The translations under genes and the position numbers were made by a program. 64,000 bases of DNA from Phycisphaerales bacterium (GTDB lineage: Bacteria > Planctomycetota > Phycisphaerae > Phycisphaerales > SM1A02): positions 434,001 through 498,000 of the forward strand of contig JAQWNP010000006.1 in the NCBI GenBank assembly GCA_029268515.1. The letters run 5' to 3'. The first letter of the stretch is position 1; every line of letters starts with the position of its first letter. Shown piece by piece: positions 61,038 through 64,000 of this stretch. Below the pieces are notes generated by a model that was not told where the DNA came from, did no database searches, and saw only the letters and a program-made list of their open reading frames with translations.

Positions 61038-61901
61038 CTACATGTCACGGTAGTCATAGACACCGAGACGTGTTTTATTACCGAGTCGACCCGCCGTCAC
61101 AAGTTGGCGGAGTTTGGGGCACGGGAAATACTTGTCTTGCCCGAGCTCTCTAGAGAGCACCATGAGAATATCATGGCATACATCAAGACCAATAAAATCT
61201 GCCAGACGTAATGGGCCCATGGGCCAATTACACCCAAGCTTCATAATGTCATCGATCGCCTCAGGTTCGGCGACTCCTTCCATCCAGGCATAAAAAGCCT
61301 CATTGATCATGGGCATCAGTACACGATTACTTACAAATCCTGCCCGATCATTGGCTGGCACCGGTGTCTTGCCCATTGCCTGTGCTAAGGCCAGTGTACG
61401 GGCGGTGGTCTCTTCACTGGTTGCCAGCCCACGAATGACCTCTACCAGCTTCATCACTGGTACGGGGTTAAAGAAATGCATACCAATAACACGGTCTGCA
61501 GCATCTCCAACCGCTGCGGCGATTTCTGTGATGGAAATGGACGAAGTGTTTGTTGCGAGCACAACATCACTTCCGAACGTCTCGTGCATCTGCTGAAAGA
61601 TTTTCTTCTTTGTTTCAGCCTGCTCGGTGGCAGCCTCTACCACCCACTCGGCTTGGCTGGCTGCAGCCATATCAGAAACATATGAAATTCTGCCCGCCGC
61701 TAAATCCGCTTCATCCTGCGTCATGCGTTTTTTTTCAACACTACGCCCAAGTGTCTTGGTGTGATACGCCTTTGCTCTTGCGAGTTGGTCATCACTCACA
61801 TCGACTGTGAATACATTTATTCCGGATGTTGCTGCGGTTAGAGCGATGCCACTGCCCATTGTGCCGGCACCGATCACTGCAATCGACTTCACCTGCGCCA
61901 T
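61038..61901 (-). CDS. 3-hydroxyacyl-CoA (3-hydroxybutyryl-CoA) dehydrogenase
   Basis: The 287-residue enzyme has the NAD motif GAGTMGSG (11-18), the catalytic serine/glutamate region ATNTSSISITEIA, GMHFFNPVPVMKLVEVIRG (catalytic His) and DRAGFVSNRVLMPMINEA with PMGPLRLADFIGLD. It oxidises (S)-3-hydroxybutyryl-CoA or longer 3-hydroxyacyl-CoA with NAD in fatty acid or PHB metabolism. ATG 61901 is supported by TTGGAG upstream; the longer frame adds 11 residues. It lies between the citrate synthase gene and resB, both close by, an unusual combination. Confidence 0.92.
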   Translation of the reverse strand: MAQVKSIAVIGAGTMGSGIALTAATSGINVFTVDVSDDQLARAKAYHTKTLGRSVEKKRMTQDEADLAAGRISYVSDMAAASQAEWVVEAATEQAETKKKIFQQMHETFGSDVVLATNTSSISITEIAAAVGDAADRVIGMHFFNPVPVMKLVEVIRGLATSEETTARTLALAQAMGKTPVPANDRAGFVSNRVLMPMINEAFYAWMEGVAEPEAIDDIMKLGCNWPMGPLRLADFIGLDVCHDILMVLSRELGQDKYFPCPKLRQLVTAGRLGNKTRLGVYDYRDM

Positions 61902-61959
61902 TGCCTGATCTCCAAATGATCTAACTGATCTCAATCTATATTCTCATGAGGCCCACTAA

Positions 61960-63117
61960 TTAGGCATCATTCCAATTGGAAAGCTCTGGTCCCACGTAAT
62001 TCGCCAACGGGCGAATAATTCGGTTGTCGGCGTGTTGCTCCATGATATGAGCACACCACCCTGTAACTCGACTGGCCACGAAGATTGGGGTGTACTGTGG
62101 CACAGGAATACCCATTGCGTAATAGGTCTTTCCGCATGGATAATCAACATTGGGATATATTTTCTTTTCGCGAAGCATAATTGCTTGTACTTCATCGCCC
62201 AAGTTAAACCACTTTATTGCTTCTGGGTTCACTTCATTACAGAATCGAATACCCCAGTCACGAAGTATCCCTGCTCGATGATCACCATTCTGGTAGACGC
62301 GGTGTCCGAATCCCATCAGTTTGCGCTTGGATTGGAATGCCGCTTGCATCCATTCTTCAACACTGCATTTTCCAGATTCGACATCTGACATAATTTCGTA
62401 AAGCATTTCCATAGCAGCTTCGTTAGCGCCGCCATGTAGATTACCTTTGAGTGCTCCAACAGCACCACAAACAGCTGAGTGCATGTCCGAGTTTGTTGAT
62501 GCAATAATTCGGCTCGTGAATGTAGAGGCGTTGAAGTCATGCTCTGCATAGAGAATCAGTGAAACATTCATGACATCTGCAGCAATATCTGTTGGCTTCT
62601 CTCCGGTGATTAACCACAGCAGGTTACCCGCATGGGTCAAGCTTGGATCTGGATCAACGCGCGCTCTACCATCTCTGGCTGCCTGCCCAGCTCCAATGAT
62701 TGTTGGAATCTTCGCAAGCAAACGTTTTGATTTTCGTATTTCTGCCTCATGGCTATTGTCTTCACTATCCGGATCAATATGAGATAGCAAAGAGATTCCA
62801 GTAAGGAGAATGCTCATGGGGTGTACTGTGGAAGAATTTGCTGCAATCTGAGCAATCACATCCAAAACCTCATCAGGAACAGCTCGCTCTGCAATCAAAT
62901 CATGCTCAAACTCGCTTAGTTGCTGCTTGTTTGGTTTGTGGCCATGAATAAGTAAAAATGCGACTTCCTCAAAGCTTGCATTTGCTGCCAAATCTGCAAT
63001 CTCAAAGCCGCGATATATCAACTGAGTCTGGTTGACCGCACAGACATAGGTATCACCAGCAACCATGCCAGCCAGACCACGTGTGTCTTTGGGTTTATCC
63101 TTTGAAGAGACAGTCAT
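61960..63117 (-). CDS. prpC: Citrate synthase family enzyme, probably 2-methylcitrate synthase
   Basis: The 385-residue protein has the citrate synthase fold with LHGGANEAAMEML (His), LMGFGHRVY (His) and the acidic C-terminal region. Its length (about 385) matches PrpC more than the 430-residue type I citrate synthase, and a methylisocitrate-lyase-like gene lies next to it. It thus probably condenses propionyl-CoA with oxaloacetate. Use as an ordinary citrate synthase cannot be excluded, as many bacteria use this type for both. The PrpD/AcnD dehydratase is not in the window. Confidence 0.75.
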   Translation of the reverse strand: MTVSSKDKPKDTRGLAGMVAGDTYVCAVNQTQLIYRGFEIADLAANASFEEVAFLLIHGHKPNKQQLSEFEHDLIAERAVPDEVLDVIAQIAANSSTVHPMSILLTGISLLSHIDPDSEDNSHEAEIRKSKRLLAKIPTIIGAGQAARDGRARVDPDPSLTHAGNLLWLITGEKPTDIAADVMNVSLILYAEHDFNASTFTSRIIASTNSDMHSAVCGAVGALKGNLHGGANEAAMEMLYEIMSDVESGKCSVEEWMQAAFQSKRKLMGFGHRVYQNGDHRAGILRDWGIRFCNEVNPEAIKWFNLGDEVQAIMLREKKIYPNVDYPCGKTYYAMGIPVPQYTPIFVASRVTGWCAHIMEQHADNRIIRPLANYVGPELSNWNDA

Positions 63118-63330
63118 GAATTCAATCCAAGATCAAAAGGGGGTAGATTCGATCCACGTCTTTGATGCCAAGGTCTGGGATAGAACTTGCGTCATAAGAC
63201 GCTCACCATGATCCAAAAGGGACATTCCCGTAATGCGTATGGCGACCACACATAGTAGTCGATCACCAGAAAGTCCGCCGGATGCTGGGAAACTCGACCA
63301 TCTAAAACGGCTACAAAAACCCGAATAAGC

Positions 63331-64000
63331 CTACTGTGGGCGGTCAAACATCCATGGTTTCTGTGGGTCGTATCCCAACAGGTCGTACAAATCGGACCTT
63401 GTGAGCATTTCATCTACCAAGCCACTTACAGTCCCTTCTTTGTGAAGCTTTTCAAGACCGCGCATGACATGTGCCATTGCCAGCCGAAGCATGCTGACAG
63501 GATAGATCACTAAGTCATAGCCCATTTCTTCAAAGGAATGAGCTTTAATCTCTGGCGTCTTTCCAAATTCCGTCATATTGGCCAACAACAAACCTGGGCA
63601 TTGACTGGAAAACAACTGGAACTCCTCTTTTGACTGAAGCCCCTCGGGGAAGATCATATCTGCACCAGCTTCTCGATAAGCGTTTCCGCGTTCAATTGCA
63701 GCTTTAATGCCATCAACACCACGCGCGTCTGTACGAGCAATGACAATAAGATCGGAGCTTGGTCGATGCTTGCAGGCTGCTCGAACCTTGTCCGCCATCT
63801 CCTGAGTTGGAACGAGTTGTTTTCCATCCAGATGACCACATCGCTTCGGAAACACTTGGTCCTCAAGATGTAGTCCGGCAGCGCCGGCGCGATCATAGGC
63901 AACGACGGTACGAACGACACTTTCTATTTCACCGAATCCTGTGTCTGCATCCACAATGACAGGCAAGCCACAGGCATCAACGGTCTCACGAATGGTGCGG
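63331..64000 (-). CDS. prpB: Isocitrate lyase/PEP mutase family protein, probably methylisocitrate lyase, 5' end cut off
   Basis: The gene runs off the right edge; about 222 residues are visible. The catalytic core is clear: DADTGFGE (metal Asp), the KRCGHLDGKQLV motif with the lyase cysteine (KRCGH), DLIVIARTDARGVDGIKAAIERG and GADMIFPEGL, then NMTEFGKTP and YPVSMLRLA. KRCGH is characteristic of isocitrate and methylisocitrate lyases. With the citrate-synthase gene 213 bases downstream it suggests the methylcitrate cycle, which turns propionyl-CoA into pyruvate and succinate. The visible frame continues unbroken to base 64000. Confidence 0.82.
   Translation of the reverse strand, partial: RTIRETVDACGLPVIVDADTGFGEIESVVRTVVAYDRAGAAGLHLEDQVFPKRCGHLDGKQLVPTQEMADKVRAACKHRPSSDLIVIARTDARGVDGIKAAIERGNAYREAGADMIFPEGLQSKEEFQLFSSQCPGLLLANMTEFGKTPEIKAHSFEEMGYDLVIYPVSMLRLAMAHVMRGLEKLHKEGTVSGLVDEMLTRSDLYDLLGYDPQKPWMFDRPQ

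Overview
The window looks like a chromosomal segment of a planctomycete (Planctomycetota), most likely from the Phycisphaerae side of the phylum. The pointers are Tat-exported Gfo/Idh/MocA oxidoreductases in number, TIM-barrel sugar isomerases, DUF1080 (3-keto-disaccharide hydrolase) proteins, parallel beta-helix proteins ending in dockerin-type EF-hand repeats with a 'GACCLP...' cysteine module, a planctomycete-type ECF sigma factor and ResB/CcsA cytochrome c maturation. Base composition looks even. I see no insertion sequence, prophage, integron or CRISPR array. The species assignment is inference. Layout: 0-10.7 kb holds two exported proteins, tRNA-Leu, a secreted endonuclease I, the glycerol pair glpK-glpD, a beta-helix/dockerin protein, a lone ECF sigma factor, one oxidoreductase and two Hsp20 chaperones. 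11.0-16.5 kb (minus strand) holds a compact type III polyketide synthase / flavoprotein / methyltransferase operon, preceded by a Tat oxidoreductase and the flavin transferase ApbE. 16.5-21.9 kb (plus strand) is a tight five-gene run: a SUMF1-fold lipoprotein, then oxidoreductase, TIM barrel, oxidoreductase, TIM barrel, the last four all with twin-arginine signals. 21.9-34.8 kb is a sugar locus facing both ways: on the minus strand a cytosolic TIM barrel and oxidoreductase, an exported double DUF1080 protein, a ThuA-PKD protein, an MFS importer and a dockerin-rich protein; on the plus strand an unassigned exported protein and an exported PA14 / beta-propeller / DUF1080 fusion. 35-46 kb mixes housekeeping genes (tRNA-Cys, two cyclophilins, gatB, pyrE, GH57) with poorly known exported proteins and structured intergenic DNA. 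46-64 kb holds an oligopeptide-type binding protein with one permease, enolase, a phosphoglycerate-dehydrogenase-like enzyme, a giant beta-helix surface protein, glutamate decarboxylase, the ResB-CcsA pair, a 3-hydroxyacyl-CoA dehydrogenase, a (methyl)citrate synthase and a truncated methylisocitrate lyase. How the genes may work together: the 14-35 kb block is best read as one pathway for glycosides through 3-keto-sugars. Tat-exported oxidoreductases would oxidise a sugar ring outside the cytoplasm, DUF1080 proteins would cleave the keto-glycoside, the MFS carrier would import the product, and cytosolic isomerase and oxidoreductase would finish. This is inference from family knowledge and clustering; the substrate is unknown. 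The prpC/prpB-like genes at the end suggest propionyl-CoA disposal by the methylcitrate cycle. The type III PKS operon suggests a methylated, hydroxylated phenolic lipid or quinone.
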